A stretch of DNA of 9,426 bases from Rhodocyclaceae bacterium (GCA_020849155.1 JADLGU010000285.1:1-9426), one strand, 5' to 3'. Shown: positions 1-6,917, counted from the stretch's first letter. The notes: generated by a model not told the origin, from the sequence alone. Program-made: numbers and translations.

Positions 1-162
1 CCGAAGGCGGCCCTGTTCAGCCTGCCTTCCTTCGGTGGCGAGGGCGTGCGCCGGCATATCGAGTTGGGCGTACGCGGGGAACCCGAATCGGTACGGCAGG
101 CGATGGTGGAGATTCGTGCCGAAGTGTCGCGACTCGGTTTCGAGTCGGAGGAAAAAGTATAA
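1..162 (+). CDS. C-terminal end of a CinA/MoaB-like molybdopterin-binding family protein (partial)
   Basis: The frame is open from the first base of the window to a TAA at 160-162, giving the last 53 residues of a protein that begins upstream. The tail contains SLPSFGGEGVRRHIELGVRG followed by an amphipathic helix. This style resembles the C-terminus of the short CinA-like (competence/damage-inducible, MoaB-fold, COG1058) proteins of betaproteobacteria, where a substrate-loop strand is followed by 'HIELGV+G' and a final helix. No catalytic motif falls inside the window, so the family rests on the tail alone. It converges on the phasin gene, and the hairpin at 166-187 starts four bases after its stop codon. 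Coding of this stretch is fairly sure; the product name is a guess from memory. Confidence 0.5.
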   Translation, partial: PKAALFSLPSFGGEGVRRHIELGVRGEPESVRQAMVEIRAEVSRLGFESEEKV

Positions 163-165
163 ATA

Positions 166-187
166 AACCCCGGCCGAAGCCGGGGTT
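166..187 (-). terminator. Rho-independent terminator of the phasin gene
   Basis: A perfect 9-bp stem (AACCCCGGC / GCCGGGGTT) closes a 4-base loop. Read on the minus strand the loop is UUCG inside a C-G closing pair, a very stable tetraloop, and the stem is followed by TATTTAT and then a T-run. That is the orientation of the phasin gene, which ends at 236. On the plus strand no T-tract follows, so it would be weaker for the upstream gene. A second GC hairpin (193-200 with 206-213, one G-T pair on the plus strand) lies between it and the phasin stop. Confidence 0.8.
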
Positions 188-235
188 CGAAACGCCTCGC
201 TTTGCGCGGGGCGGGAGGAGGAGGTTGCAAACTGC

Positions 236-796
236 TTAGGCGGCCTTCTTGGCCTTGGTCGTGGCGGCGGCGCCGACGGCCTTGACGGTGGCGTTGGTCG
301 CGGCGGCCACGTTGGCCTCGGCGATCTCGGCGACCTGCTTGGCAGCCTTGCTCATGGTGTCGTAGGCCGAGTTGGCGGCGGCGATGGCGGACTTGACCGC
401 GGCGACCGCGACGTCGGAGCCGGCCGGGGCCGACTTGGCGGCCTTGTCCAGCGAGGAGGCGACGTTCTTGTTCACTTCGGCGAACTGCGCCTCGACCAGC
501 TTGGAGAACTCTTCCTGGGTCTGGGCCGAGATCTCATACACGCTGCGCGAGTAGGCGACGGCCTTCTCGACTGACGGCTGGGCCAGGGTGGCCTGCAGGG
601 TAATGACTTCCTGCAGATCCTTGGCGCCGAGCAGGGTCTTGGCGTTGTTCACGCTGTCTTCGAGCACGGCGCGGGCGGTGTTCAGGTTCAGGGCGGCGAA
701 GCGCTCGGCGCTGGCGAAGGCGGTGTTGGCCAGGGTCAGCATGGCTTCGACATTGGCTTTGTTGGCGGTGGCGAGCTGCTCAGGGGTAGTAAACAT
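236..796 (-). CDS. Phasin family protein (polyhydroxyalkanoate granule-associated)
   Basis: The 186-residue protein has the betaproteobacterial phasin pattern: an N-terminal MFTTPEQLATANKANVEAM, then LANTAFASAERFAALNLNTA, a helical Ala/Val/Lys-rich body and a Lys/Ala tail (TKAKKAA). Phasins coat PHA/PHB granules in the cytoplasm and control their size and number; many bear the TIGR01841 phasin domain, which this sequence should match. There is no signal peptide or membrane segment. The start at 796 has a strong ribosome binding site (AAGGAG at 809-804, 7 bases upstream). It is monocistronic, with its own sigma-70 promoter (868-895) and its own terminator (166-187). The palindrome abutting the promoter suggests tight control, as is usual for phasins under PhaR-type repressors, but the regulator is not visible here. 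Confidence 0.93.
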   Translation of the reverse strand: MFTTPEQLATANKANVEAMLTLANTAFASAERFAALNLNTARAVLEDSVNNAKTLLGAKDLQEVITLQATLAQPSVEKAVAYSRSVYEISAQTQEEFSKLVEAQFAEVNKNVASSLDKAAKSAPAGSDVAVAAVKSAIAAANSAYDTMSKAAKQVAEIAEANVAAATNATVKAVGAAATTKAKKAA

Positions 797-867
797 GTTT
801 CCTCTCCTTCAATGGTGAAATGGCAAAACAATCAAAATAAATAATTGGTGCGTTGCAGCATGATTCA

Positions 868-895
868 ATTATAGGGCCGGCCGGGATTAAGTCAA
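868..895 (-). promoter_or_regulatory. Sigma-70 promoter of the phasin gene
   Basis: On the minus strand TTGACT (895-890) is followed by a 16-bp spacer and a perfect TATAAT (873-868). Transcription would start near 861 and leave an untranslated leader of about 65 bases before the ATG at 796. The spacer is GC-rich (contains GGCCGGCC) in otherwise AT-rich DNA. Five of six bases in the -35 box and all of the -10 box match consensus. Confidence 0.75.
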
Positions 896-927
896 GAACT
901 TTTTTGTGCATAGCACAAAAAAGTTCT
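895..927. promoter_or_regulatory. 15-bp-arm perfect palindrome, probable operator
   Basis: AGAACTTTTTTGTGC (895-909) and GCACAAAAAAGTTCT (913-927) are exact inverted copies separated only by ATA. The left arm shares its first base with the -35 box of the phasin promoter. The site lies in the 240-bp gap between divergently transcribed phasin and EamA-type genes. A symmetrical site this long and close to a promoter fits a dimeric regulator. TGC/GCA half-sites recall targets reported for PHA-responsive PhaR repressors, which is an analogy only. It lacks a following T-tract and is not a normal terminator. Confidence 0.65.
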
Positions 928-1003
928 GTAAAATATAAAACCCTGATAAAACATGGAATTGAATGTTAGTAAGCACTCAACTCAGTGCAATTTCCGGAGT
1001 TCA

Positions 1004-1036
1004 ATGCGGCGTTGCAACCTTTGTTTCTGCAATTAA
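1004..1036 (+). CDS. 10-codon cysteine-rich leader ORF ahead of the EamA-type gene
   Basis: ATG at 1004 opens the peptide MRRCNLCFCN and stops with TAA at 1034-1036, immediately before the ATG of the exporter at 1037 and in the same frame. It has a Shine-Dalgarno-like GGAG at 996-999, four bases from its ATG, whereas the exporter start has no recognisable ribosome binding site. Three of ten residues are cysteine. The arrangement suggests that ribosomes terminating on the leader re-initiate at 1037. This is a prediction from position and sequence only; such a short ORF can arise by chance. Confidence 0.35.
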   Translation: MRRCNLCFCN

Positions 1037-1918
1037 ATGACTGAAAAATTCGATTCAAGGCCGTGGCTGCTGATCCTGGCCCCTGGGCTTTTCGTGCTGC
1101 TCTGGAGCACCGGCTTCATCGGCGCCAAGCTGGGTTTGCCCTTTGCCGAGCCGCTGACTTTCCTGCTGGTCCGCTTTGCCTGCGTGATCGGATTGCTGGG
1201 CACGCTGGCCTGGGTCCTGCGGAGGCCCTGGCCGCACCGCCCGATGCAATGGTTCCACATCGCCGTTGCGGGCGTGTTACTGCACGGCGGCTATCTTTCC
1301 GGGGTGTTCCTGGCCATCCACCGCGGCATGCCTGCCGGGGTGGTGGCGCTCATCGTCGGCATCCAGCCGCTGCTGACCGCTTTCCTGAGCAATTCCATGG
1401 TGGGCGAGCGGGTGAGCGGCCGGCAATGGACGGGTTTGGTGCTGGGCTTCGGCGGCGTGACGCTGGTGGTATGGGAGAAACTGGGCCTGGCCGGCATCGG
1501 CCAGGCCGGGCTGGCCCTCTCGGCCATGGCGCTGGGCAGCATCACCCTGGGCACCCTCTACCAGAAGCGCTTCTGCGCCGAGTTGGACCTGTGGAGCGGC
1601 TCGGTGATCCAGTTCGTCGCCGCAGCACTGGCGCTGCTGCCCTTTGCCTTGGCCTTCGAGTCGATGCGCGTCGTCTGGAGCGGGCAGTTCGTGTTCGCCC
1701 TGGGCTGGCTGATCGTGGTGCTGTCGCTGGGAGCGATCTCGCTGCTGCACCTGATCATCCGGCATGGCGCGGCCACCCGCGTTTCGGCTTTGTTCTATTT
1801 GACCCCGCCGACCACGGCGCTGCTGGCGTTCCTCGTTTTCGGCGAGAAGCTCGGCCTGGCGGCCGTGGCGGGGATGGCGATTGCGGCGGCAGGCGTCGCC
1901 ATCGCCGTTCGGAAGTAA
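1037..1918 (+). CDS. EamA/DMT-superfamily transporter (10-TM metabolite exporter)
   Basis: This 293-residue membrane protein has about ten hydrophobic helices in two repeated halves, the standard EamA (RhaT/YdeD-like) layout and length. The first half begins with LLWSTGFIGAKLGLPFAEPL (residues 21-40) and continues with a helix around residues 75-95; GIQPLL is at 108-113. The second half carries the typical FYLTPPTTALLAFLVFGEKL (253-272), ending in a last helix and a short basic tail (VRK). The family exports amino acids and related metabolites, including cysteine/O-acetylserine in some members; the substrate here cannot be read from sequence. The start at 1037 has no visible Shine-Dalgarno and follows directly after the stop of a mini-ORF. 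It converges with the enoyl-CoA hydratase gene, with only 4 bases between stop codons. Confidence 0.9.
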   Translation: MTEKFDSRPWLLILAPGLFVLLWSTGFIGAKLGLPFAEPLTFLLVRFACVIGLLGTLAWVLRRPWPHRPMQWFHIAVAGVLLHGGYLSGVFLAIHRGMPAGVVALIVGIQPLLTAFLSNSMVGERVSGRQWTGLVLGFGGVTLVVWEKLGLAGIGQAGLALSAMALGSITLGTLYQKRFCAELDLWSGSVIQFVAAALALLPFALAFESMRVVWSGQFVFALGWLIVVLSLGAISLLHLIIRHGAATRVSALFYLTPPTTALLAFLVFGEKLGLAAVAGMAIAAAGVAIAVRK

Positions 1919-1922
1919 CCGA

Positions 1923-2699
1923 CTATCGGTTCTTGAAGTCCGGCTTGCGCTTGTCGACGAAGGCGGCCATGCCTTCCTGCTTGTCGGCGAGCGAGAAGGC
2001 GGCGTGGAAGGTGCGCCGTTCGAACAGCAGGCCTTCGGCCAGCCCGCTTTCGTAGGCGCGGTTCACGCATTCCTTGACCATCATGATCACCGGCAGGGAG
2101 AAGCCGGCGATGGTCTCGGCGGCGGCGAGCGCTTCCTCGAGCAGCTTGTCGGCGGGCACCACGCGCGAGACCAGCCCGGCACGTTCGGCTTCGGCGGCGT
2201 CCATCATGCGCGCGGTCAGGCAGAGGTCCATGGCCTTGGCCTTGCCGACGGCGCGCGGCATCCGTTGCGTGCCGCCGGCGCCGGGCAGGATGCCGAGCTT
2301 GATCTCGGGCTGGCCGAACCTGGCCGTGTCGGCGGCGATGATGATGTCGCAGGACATGGCCAGTTCGCAGCCGCCGCCCAGGGCGAAGCCGGCCACCGCG
2401 GCGATCACCGGCTTGCGGCAGGTCTTGACGCGTTCCCAGTTGCGGGTGATGAAGTCGGACTTGTAGACGTCCATGTAATCCATGGTGCTCATGGCGACGA
2501 TGTCGGCGCCGGCGGCGAAGGCCTTCTCCGAACCGGTGATGACCATGGCGCCGATGGCCTCGTCGGCCTCGAATTTTCCGAGCGCGTCGCCCAGTTCGTC
2601 GATCAGGGCGTCGTTGAGGGCGTTGAGGGCCTTGGGTCGGTTGAGGGTGATGAGCCCGACCTTGCCGCGGGTCTCGACGAGGATGTTTTCGTAGGCCAT
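1923..2699 (-). CDS. Enoyl-CoA hydratase (crotonase family)
   Basis: The 258-residue protein is a full-length short-chain enoyl-CoA hydratase, which adds water to trans-2-enoyl-CoA in beta-oxidation and related acyl-CoA pathways. Visible features: LNRPKALNALN (19-29) of the CoA-binding N-terminus, FAAGADI (61-67) and FALGGGCELAMSCD (105-118) forming the oxyanion hole, and both catalytic glutamates, E112 in GGGCEL and E132 in FGQPEIKLGILPGAGGTQR. Both acid residues being present argues for a true hydratase, not an isomerase or dehydratase relative. It is closest in style to PaaF/EchA-type proteins. It starts 7 bases after lptA, and its AGGA ribosome site overlaps the lptA stop codon, so it is probably translated from the kdsD-lptC-lptA transcript. 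No terminator is visible after its stop. Confidence 0.93.
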   Translation of the reverse strand: MAYENILVETRGKVGLITLNRPKALNALNDALIDELGDALGKFEADEAIGAMVITGSEKAFAAGADIVAMSTMDYMDVYKSDFITRNWERVKTCRKPVIAAVAGFALGGGCELAMSCDIIIAADTARFGQPEIKLGILPGAGGTQRMPRAVGKAKAMDLCLTARMMDAAEAERAGLVSRVVPADKLLEEALAAAETIAGFSLPVIMMVKECVNRAYESGLAEGLLFERRTFHAAFSLADKQEGMAAFVDKRKPDFKNR

Positions 2700-2706
2700 G
2701 TCCGTC

Positions 2707-3321
2707 CTAGCGGGGATTCGCGATGTTGGGGGCGATCTGCAGCTTCACCGCCGGGCCGGCGGTTGCCGCCTGCTCCGCTTCCTTGCCCTTGTTTTTCGGC
2801 TGGATCACGGCGCGCACGCGGTTGTCGCGGCCGGGCACCACCGTGCCGGCCGGGCCGCTGGTGACCGAGTAGTTTTCCTTCAGGCCGTCGACCACGATGT
2901 ACTGGCCGCGCACTTCGTCGAGGCCGCTCTTGACCCAGGCGCGGTTGAAAAACCGGGTGATCTCGGTCTTGGCGTCGTGCTCGATGCGCTCCGCCTCGCC
3001 CTCGGTGAACTCGTCCTTGCCGTCGCGCTTGATGCGGAAGCGCGCCAGGTTGCCGGGGTTGGCCGTGGCCACCCCGCTCTGGAAGCCCTCCGCATCCTGC
3101 TTGACGACGATTTTGTCGCCGCGGATCAGCAGGGTGCCCTGGCTCAGGCTGACGTTGCCGTCGAAGATGTGCACCTTGTTGATGTCGTCGACCGTGATCC
3201 GGTCGGCCTCGAGGTTCACCGGCTTGTCGCGATCGGCCTTTTCGGCGCGGCAGAGCGGGATGGCGGCGGCGAGCAGCGCTGCGCAGAGCAGCAGGCGGGT
3301 CAGGGTTCGGGCGGGCTTCAT
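2707..3321 (-). CDS. lptA: LptA, periplasmic LPS transport bridge protein
   Basis: LptA polymerises as a beta-jellyroll bridge carrying lipopolysaccharide from the inner-membrane LptBFGC complex to LptDE. The 204-residue protein has a cleavable signal peptide (about residues 1-26, basic MKPARTLTR, hydrophobic core, CRA cleavage region). The OstA-type domain follows: PVNLEADRITVDD, then HIFDGNVSLSQGTLLIRGDK and FTEGEAERIEHDAKT. The tail from about 165 is Ala/Lys-rich and looks disordered. The start at 3321 lies five bases after the lptC stop; the ribosome site is weak, so coupling to lptC translation is likely. Its position after kdsD and lptC supports the call. In most proteobacteria lptB and rpoN follow; here an enoyl-CoA hydratase does. 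Confidence 0.93.
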   Translation of the reverse strand: MKPARTLTRLLLCAALLAAAIPLCRAEKADRDKPVNLEADRITVDDINKVHIFDGNVSLSQGTLLIRGDKIVVKQDAEGFQSGVATANPGNLARFRIKRDGKDEFTEGEAERIEHDAKTEITRFFNRAWVKSGLDEVRGQYIVVDGLKENYSVTSGPAGTVVPGRDNRVRAVIQPKNKGKEAEQAATAGPAVKLQIAPNIANPR

Positions 3322-3326
3322 GGCGG

Positions 3327-3899
3327 TCAGCGGCGTTTCTTCTCGATGGTGCTGTTGACCTGGCTCAACAGCTGGTAGATCTGGGTCTTGCCGTCGGCCT
3401 CCAGGCCGACCCCGCGGATCACCGATGCCCCCTGGACCATGGTCACGGGGGCGCTGGTGCGGACGATTTCGTCGTCGGGAAACACCGTCAGGCGGCTGCT
3501 GGTGAACACGATTTCCGGATCGGTCCGGGTCGCCTCGCGGACGGCGCGCACATCGTCGACCAGCTCGACCTCCCGCGCGTCCGGCGCCACCAGCCCCTGG
3601 CGGGCATCGAGCCGGGTCGGCCGCGGGCCCTTGAGAAAGGTCATGCGCGGCTCGTACACCACGGTGGTCTCGTCGTCCGGGTAATGTACCATTTTTTCCG
3701 CGACGAGCGTGTTGTGCAGCTCGCCCGTCGGCGCGAAGCGCCGCAGCTTGAAATTCTCGACGAAGAAATCCGGGTCGTGCCGCAACAGGCTGTCGCTGCC
3801 GGTCGACTTGAGTTCGGTCGCGCTCTGCAGCCAGAAGGTCAGCCCCACCAGCAGCGTCAGGATGGCGATCGGGAACAGGCCCTGTCCGAAGCGCTGCAT
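3327..3899 (-). CDS. lptC: LptC, inner-membrane-anchored LPS export protein
   Basis: LptC is the bitopic membrane protein that passes LPS from LptBFG to LptA. At 190 residues it matches the usual family length (about 190). One N-terminal transmembrane helix (about residues 8-26, FPIAILTLLVGLTFWL) is followed by a periplasmic jellyroll domain with the family-like stretches HDPDFFVENFKLRRF, HYPDDETTVVYEPRM and VFTSSRLTVFPDDEIVRTSA. The start codon at 3899 overlaps the kdsD stop by one base (TGATG), a tight coupling that leaves no room for kdsC, which usually sits between these genes. The context kdsD-lptC-lptA is decisive, since LptC sequences alone are poorly conserved. Confidence 0.92.
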   Translation of the reverse strand: MQRFGQGLFPIAILTLLVGLTFWLQSATELKSTGSDSLLRHDPDFFVENFKLRRFAPTGELHNTLVAEKMVHYPDDETTVVYEPRMTFLKGPRPTRLDARQGLVAPDAREVELVDDVRAVREATRTDPEIVFTSSRLTVFPDDEIVRTSAPVTMVQGASVIRGVGLEADGKTQIYQLLSQVNSTIEKKRR

Positions 3900-4891
3900 C
3901 AGATGACCTTGGCGCGGAACAGGTCGTGGGTGTTGAGCGCGCCGATCAGCGCGCCCTTGTCGACCACCAGGATCTGGCTGATCTTGTATTCCTCCATCAT
4001 CTGCGCGGTTTCGGCCGCCAGGCGCTCCGGGCCGATGACACGCGGGTTGCGCGTCATCACCTCGGCGACCGGCGTGCCCTTGAGGTCGACGTTCCTTTGC
4101 AGGGCCCGGCGCAGGTCGCCGTCGGTGAAGATGCCGGCCACGCCGCGGGCGGGCGTGACCACGGCGGTCATGCCCATGCCGCCGCGGGTGATGGCCAGCA
4201 CGGCCTCGGCGATGGAGGCCTGTTCGCCGACGCAGGGCACGGCCTCGATGCCGCGCATGATGTCGCGCACATGGGTCAGCAGGCGCCGGCCCAGGGTGCC
4301 GCCCGGATGCGAGCGGGCGAAGTCCTCGGCGCCGAAGCCGCGCGCATCCAGCAGGGCCACGGCGAGGGCGTCGCCCAGGGCCAGCGCCGCGGTGGTGCTG
4401 GCCGTCGGGGCCAGGTTGAGCGGACAGGCCTCCTCGACGACGCCGGCGTCGAGGTGGGCGTCGGCCTCGCGGGCCAGCGAGGAGGCCGGGTTGCCGGTGA
4501 TGGCGATCAGGCGGCCGCCCTCCCGTTTGATGAACGGCACCACGGTCAGCAGCTCGTCGCTCTCGCCCGAGTTGGAGAGGGCGATCAGCACGTCCTCGCG
4601 GGTGATCATGCCCAGGTCGCCGTGCGCGGCCTCGGCGGCGTGCACGAAATAGGCCGGGGTGCCGGTGCTGGCCAGGGTGGCGGCGATCTTGCGGCCGATG
4701 TGTCCCGACTTGCCCACGCCCATGACGATCACCCGGCCGTGGCAGGCCAGGATCAGGGCCACCGCCCTGGCGAAATGGGCATCGAGCCGGGCGACCAGGT
4801 CGGAGACCGCGCCGGCTTCGATGCGCAGCACCCTGGCGGCCATTTCGAGCGCCCTTGCGCCGGTAGCTGCGGCATCGCGGATTTGGTTCAT
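3899..4891 (-). CDS. kdsD: KdsD/KpsF-type D-arabinose-5-phosphate isomerase
   Basis: The enzyme converts D-ribulose 5-phosphate to D-arabinose 5-phosphate, the first step toward Kdo of the LPS inner core. From the start at 4891 it is 330 residues, matching the family (about 328). The SIS domain shows GVGKSGHIGRKIAATLASTG (58-77), HAAEAAHGDLGM (84-95), SNSGES (106-111), CPLNLAPTASTTAALALGDA (156-175) and SHPGGTLG (194-201); two CBS repeats fill about 207-330 (DIMR, FTDGDLRR, EVMTRNPR). The frame extends back to a GTG at 4957 and an ATG at 4951, but those starts add residues not normal for the family, overlap the divergent gene, and precede the likely transcription start. No clear Shine-Dalgarno precedes 4891. 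It is first in the kdsD-lptC-lptA-hydratase operon. Confidence 0.93.
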   Translation of the reverse strand: MNQIRDAAATGARALEMAARVLRIEAGAVSDLVARLDAHFARAVALILACHGRVIVMGVGKSGHIGRKIAATLASTGTPAYFVHAAEAAHGDLGMITREDVLIALSNSGESDELLTVVPFIKREGGRLIAITGNPASSLAREADAHLDAGVVEEACPLNLAPTASTTAALALGDALAVALLDARGFGAEDFARSHPGGTLGRRLLTHVRDIMRGIEAVPCVGEQASIAEAVLAITRGGMGMTAVVTPARGVAGIFTDGDLRRALQRNVDLKGTPVAEVMTRNPRVIGPERLAAETAQMMEEYKISQILVVDKGALIGALNTHDLFRAKVI

Positions 4892-4911
4892 GGAGGCGAA
4901 ATGATTAGACT
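4883..4911 (+). promoter_or_regulatory. Weak sigma-70-like promoter for the CPA2 antiporter gene
   Basis: TTGGTT (4883-4888), 17 bp, then TAGACT (4906-4911) precede the antiporter ATG at 4950. The match is partial (three and four of six bases). The -35 box would lie inside the first codons of kdsD, so the two divergent promoters overlap back to back within the 58-bp gap. Low confidence. Confidence 0.25.
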
Positions 4912-4919
4912 GTGGCGAA

Positions 4920-4928
4920 AGTATATCA
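4920..4928 (-). promoter_or_regulatory. Extended -10 promoter for the kdsD operon
   Basis: On the minus strand TGATATACT (4928-4920) reads as TG-N-TATACT, an extended -10 element with five of six bases of the hexamer matching. No good -35 is present 16-18 bp upstream, as is normal for this promoter type. The predicted start near 4913 would give a leader of about 20 bases to the ATG at 4891 and excludes the longer kdsD starts at 4951 and 4957. Confidence 0.5.
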
Positions 4929-4949
4929 AAGCGCCCCGCACCCTTTCTC

Positions 4950-6917
4950 ATGACCACGCTTCAGCTGGTGCTCGTCCTGCTCGCCTCGGCCGTGCTCGTG
5001 GTGGCGCTGTTCCGTTCGCTCAACCTGCCGCCGGTGCTGGGCTACCTGCTGGTGGGCGCGGCAATCGGCCCGCACGCCCTCGACCTGGTGCCCGATTCGG
5101 CGGCGGCCCGCCACCTGGCCGAGTTCGGCGTGGTGTTCCTGATGTTCTCCATCGGCCTGGAGTTCTCGCTGCCGCGCCTCTACAGCATGAAGCGCACGGT
5201 GTTCGGCCTGGGCCTGGCCCAGGTCGGCCTGACCCTCCTCATCAACATCCCGGTCGCCGTGCTGGCGGGACTGACTTTTTCCGCCGGCATCGCCCTGGGC
5301 GGCATCCTCGCCATGTCTTCCACCGCGCTGGTGGTCAAGATGCTGGCCGAGCGCATGCAGCTCGAATCCTAGCACGGCCGCGAGATCATCGGCGTGCTGC
5401 TGTTCCAGGACCTGGCCGTGGTGCCGCTGCTGATCCTCGTGCCGGCACTGTCGCAGTCGCCCGAGGCGATGGCCGGCACCCTGGCCGTGGCGGCGCTGAA
5501 GGCGGCCGTGGTGCTGGCGCTGATCCTGGTCTTCGGCCAGCGCCTGATGCGCGGCTGGTTCCACATCGTGGCCAGGCGCCGCTCGGCCGAGCTGTTCATG
5601 CTCAATGTCCTGCTGATCACGCTCGGATTGGCCTATCTGACCGAGCTGGCCGGACTGTCGCTGGCGCTGGGCGCCTTCCTCGCCGGCATGCTGATCTCCG
5701 AGACCGAGTACCGCTACCAGGTGGAGGAGGACATCAAGCCCTTCCGCGACGTGCTGCTGGGGCTGTTCTTCATCACCGTCGGGATGTTTCTCGACGTCCG
5801 GGCGATCGCCGGCCAGTGGCCCTGGGTGGCCGGCCTGCTGGGGCTGCTGCTGGCCGGCAAATTCGTGCTCATCGCCGGCCTCTCGAGGGCCTTCGGCGCC
5901 ACGCCCGGCACCGCCATGCGCAGCGGCCTGTGGTTGTGCGCCGGCGGCGAGTTCGGCTTCGTGCTGATCTCCCACATCAAGGATCTGCCCCTGCTGCCGG
6001 GTGCCGCCCTGCAGGTGGTGACGGCTGCGCTGGTGCTCTCGATGCTCTGCGCCCCGCTGATCGTGATGCACAGCGAAAAGCTGGTGATGCGCTTCTGCGC
6101 CTCGGAATGGATGCTGCGCGCCATGGAGCTGACCCAGATCGCCGCCCGCTCGATGGCCACCGACAAGCACGCCATCATCTGCGGCTACGGCCGCAGCGGC
6201 CAGTACCTGGCCCGCTTCATGGAGCAGGAGGGCGTCTCCTACGTCGCCCTCGACCTCGATCCGGAGCGGGTGCGCGAGGCCGCCGCCGCCGGCGACACGG
6301 TGGTGTATGGCGACGCCGGCCGGCGCGAGGCGCTGGTGGCGGCCGGGTTGATGCGCGCCAGCGTGCTGATCGTCTCCTATGCCGATCCGGATTCGGCCCT
6401 GCGGGTGCTGGCCATGGTGCGCGAGCTGCGGCCCGAACTGCCGGTGGTGGTGCGCGCCGCCGACGAGAGCGACTTCGACCGCCTGTCGCTGGCCGGCGCC
6501 GCCGAGGTGGTGCCGGAGACGCTGGAATCCTCCATCATGCTCGCCTCCCATGCCCTGGTGCTGCTCGGCGTGCCGATCAACCGTGTGGTGCGGCGCTTCC
6601 GCGAGGTGCGCGAGCAGCGCTACGTCCTGCTGCGCGGCTTCTTCCACGGCGCCACCGACGCCGCTGACGACCTCGACGAGGCGCGCCAGCCGCGCCTGCA
6701 CTCGGTGGTGCTCAACCCAGGCGCCTGGGGCATCGGCCGGACCATCGGCGAGCTCGGCCTGGATCGCTTCGAGGTGGCGGTGTCGCTGATCCGCCGCCGC
6801 GGCATCCGCGCCGTCAGCCCGGCCCCCGAAGCGCGCCTGGAAGCGGGCGACGTGGTGGTGCTGCTGGGTCTGCCGGACGGGCTGGCGGCGGGGGAGAACC
6901 GGCTGTTGAAGGGGTGA
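4950..6917 (+). pseudogene. KefB-like CPA2 monovalent cation:proton antiporter, interrupted by an in-frame amber codon
   Basis: Read through one TAG at 5370-5372 (codon 141), this is a complete 655-codon antiporter of the KefB/KefC type. Family members exchange K+ or Na+ for protons. The exchanger domain (about 1-380) shows GYLLVGAAIGPHAL from residue 31, MFSIGLEFSLPRL (65-77), GVLLFQDLAVVPLL (148-161) and GAFLAGMLISETEYRYQVEE from 241. A cytosolic RCK/TrkA-N domain starts at IICGYGRSGQ (Rossmann GYGRSG, 412-417), and a TrkA-C domain covers about 583-653. The stop replaces a codon in the loop before the FQD helix; family style suggests CAG or GAG there, one substitution away. The remaining 514 codons stay open and well conserved, so the break is recent, a sequencing error, or read through. 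The pieces are 4950-5372 and possibly a GTG restart at 5394, which has no convincing ribosome site. The last 53 bases before the terminal codons are duplicated at 8161. Confidence 0.88.
6861..6913 (+). repeat. Left copy of a 53-bp direct repeat (antiporter 3' end)
   Basis: Bases 6861-6913 are identical to 8161-8213, exactly 1,300 bp apart. This copy lies in frame at the end of the antiporter gene and encodes LLGLPDGLAAGENRLLK, followed by GGG TGA. Identity begins sharply at 6861 and stops at 6913. It is interpreted as the left boundary (attL-like) of an inserted segment. Confidence 0.95.

Noticed and set aside
895..927. Bidirectional terminator at the long palindrome
   Set aside because: The stem is AT-rich in the middle, no T-tract follows on either strand, and it lies upstream of both divergent genes, where a terminator would have no purpose.
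1881..3378. Two plus-strand frames (327 and 226 codons) opposite the hydratase, lptA and lptC genes
   Set aside because: They are antisense copies of well-supported genes and give Gly/His/Asp/Val-rich sequence without motifs.
4892..4957. Longer KdsD starting at 4957 or 4951
   Set aside because: The extra residues are not typical of the family, the start would overlap the divergent antiporter start, and the likely promoter lies inside this stretch.
3926..6667. A 913-codon open frame on the plus strand across kdsD and the antiporter
   Set aside because: It is antisense to kdsD and out of frame with the antiporter. Its translation is a low-complexity Arg/Gly/Ala/His mixture with no domain, as expected from high-GC codon bias.
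4926..6701. A 591-codon open frame on the minus strand opposite the antiporter
   Set aside because: Its product is rich in His, Gln, Gly and Ala with no recognisable fold or ribosome site, and the plus-strand antiporter frame has clear family motifs. It is a shadow frame.
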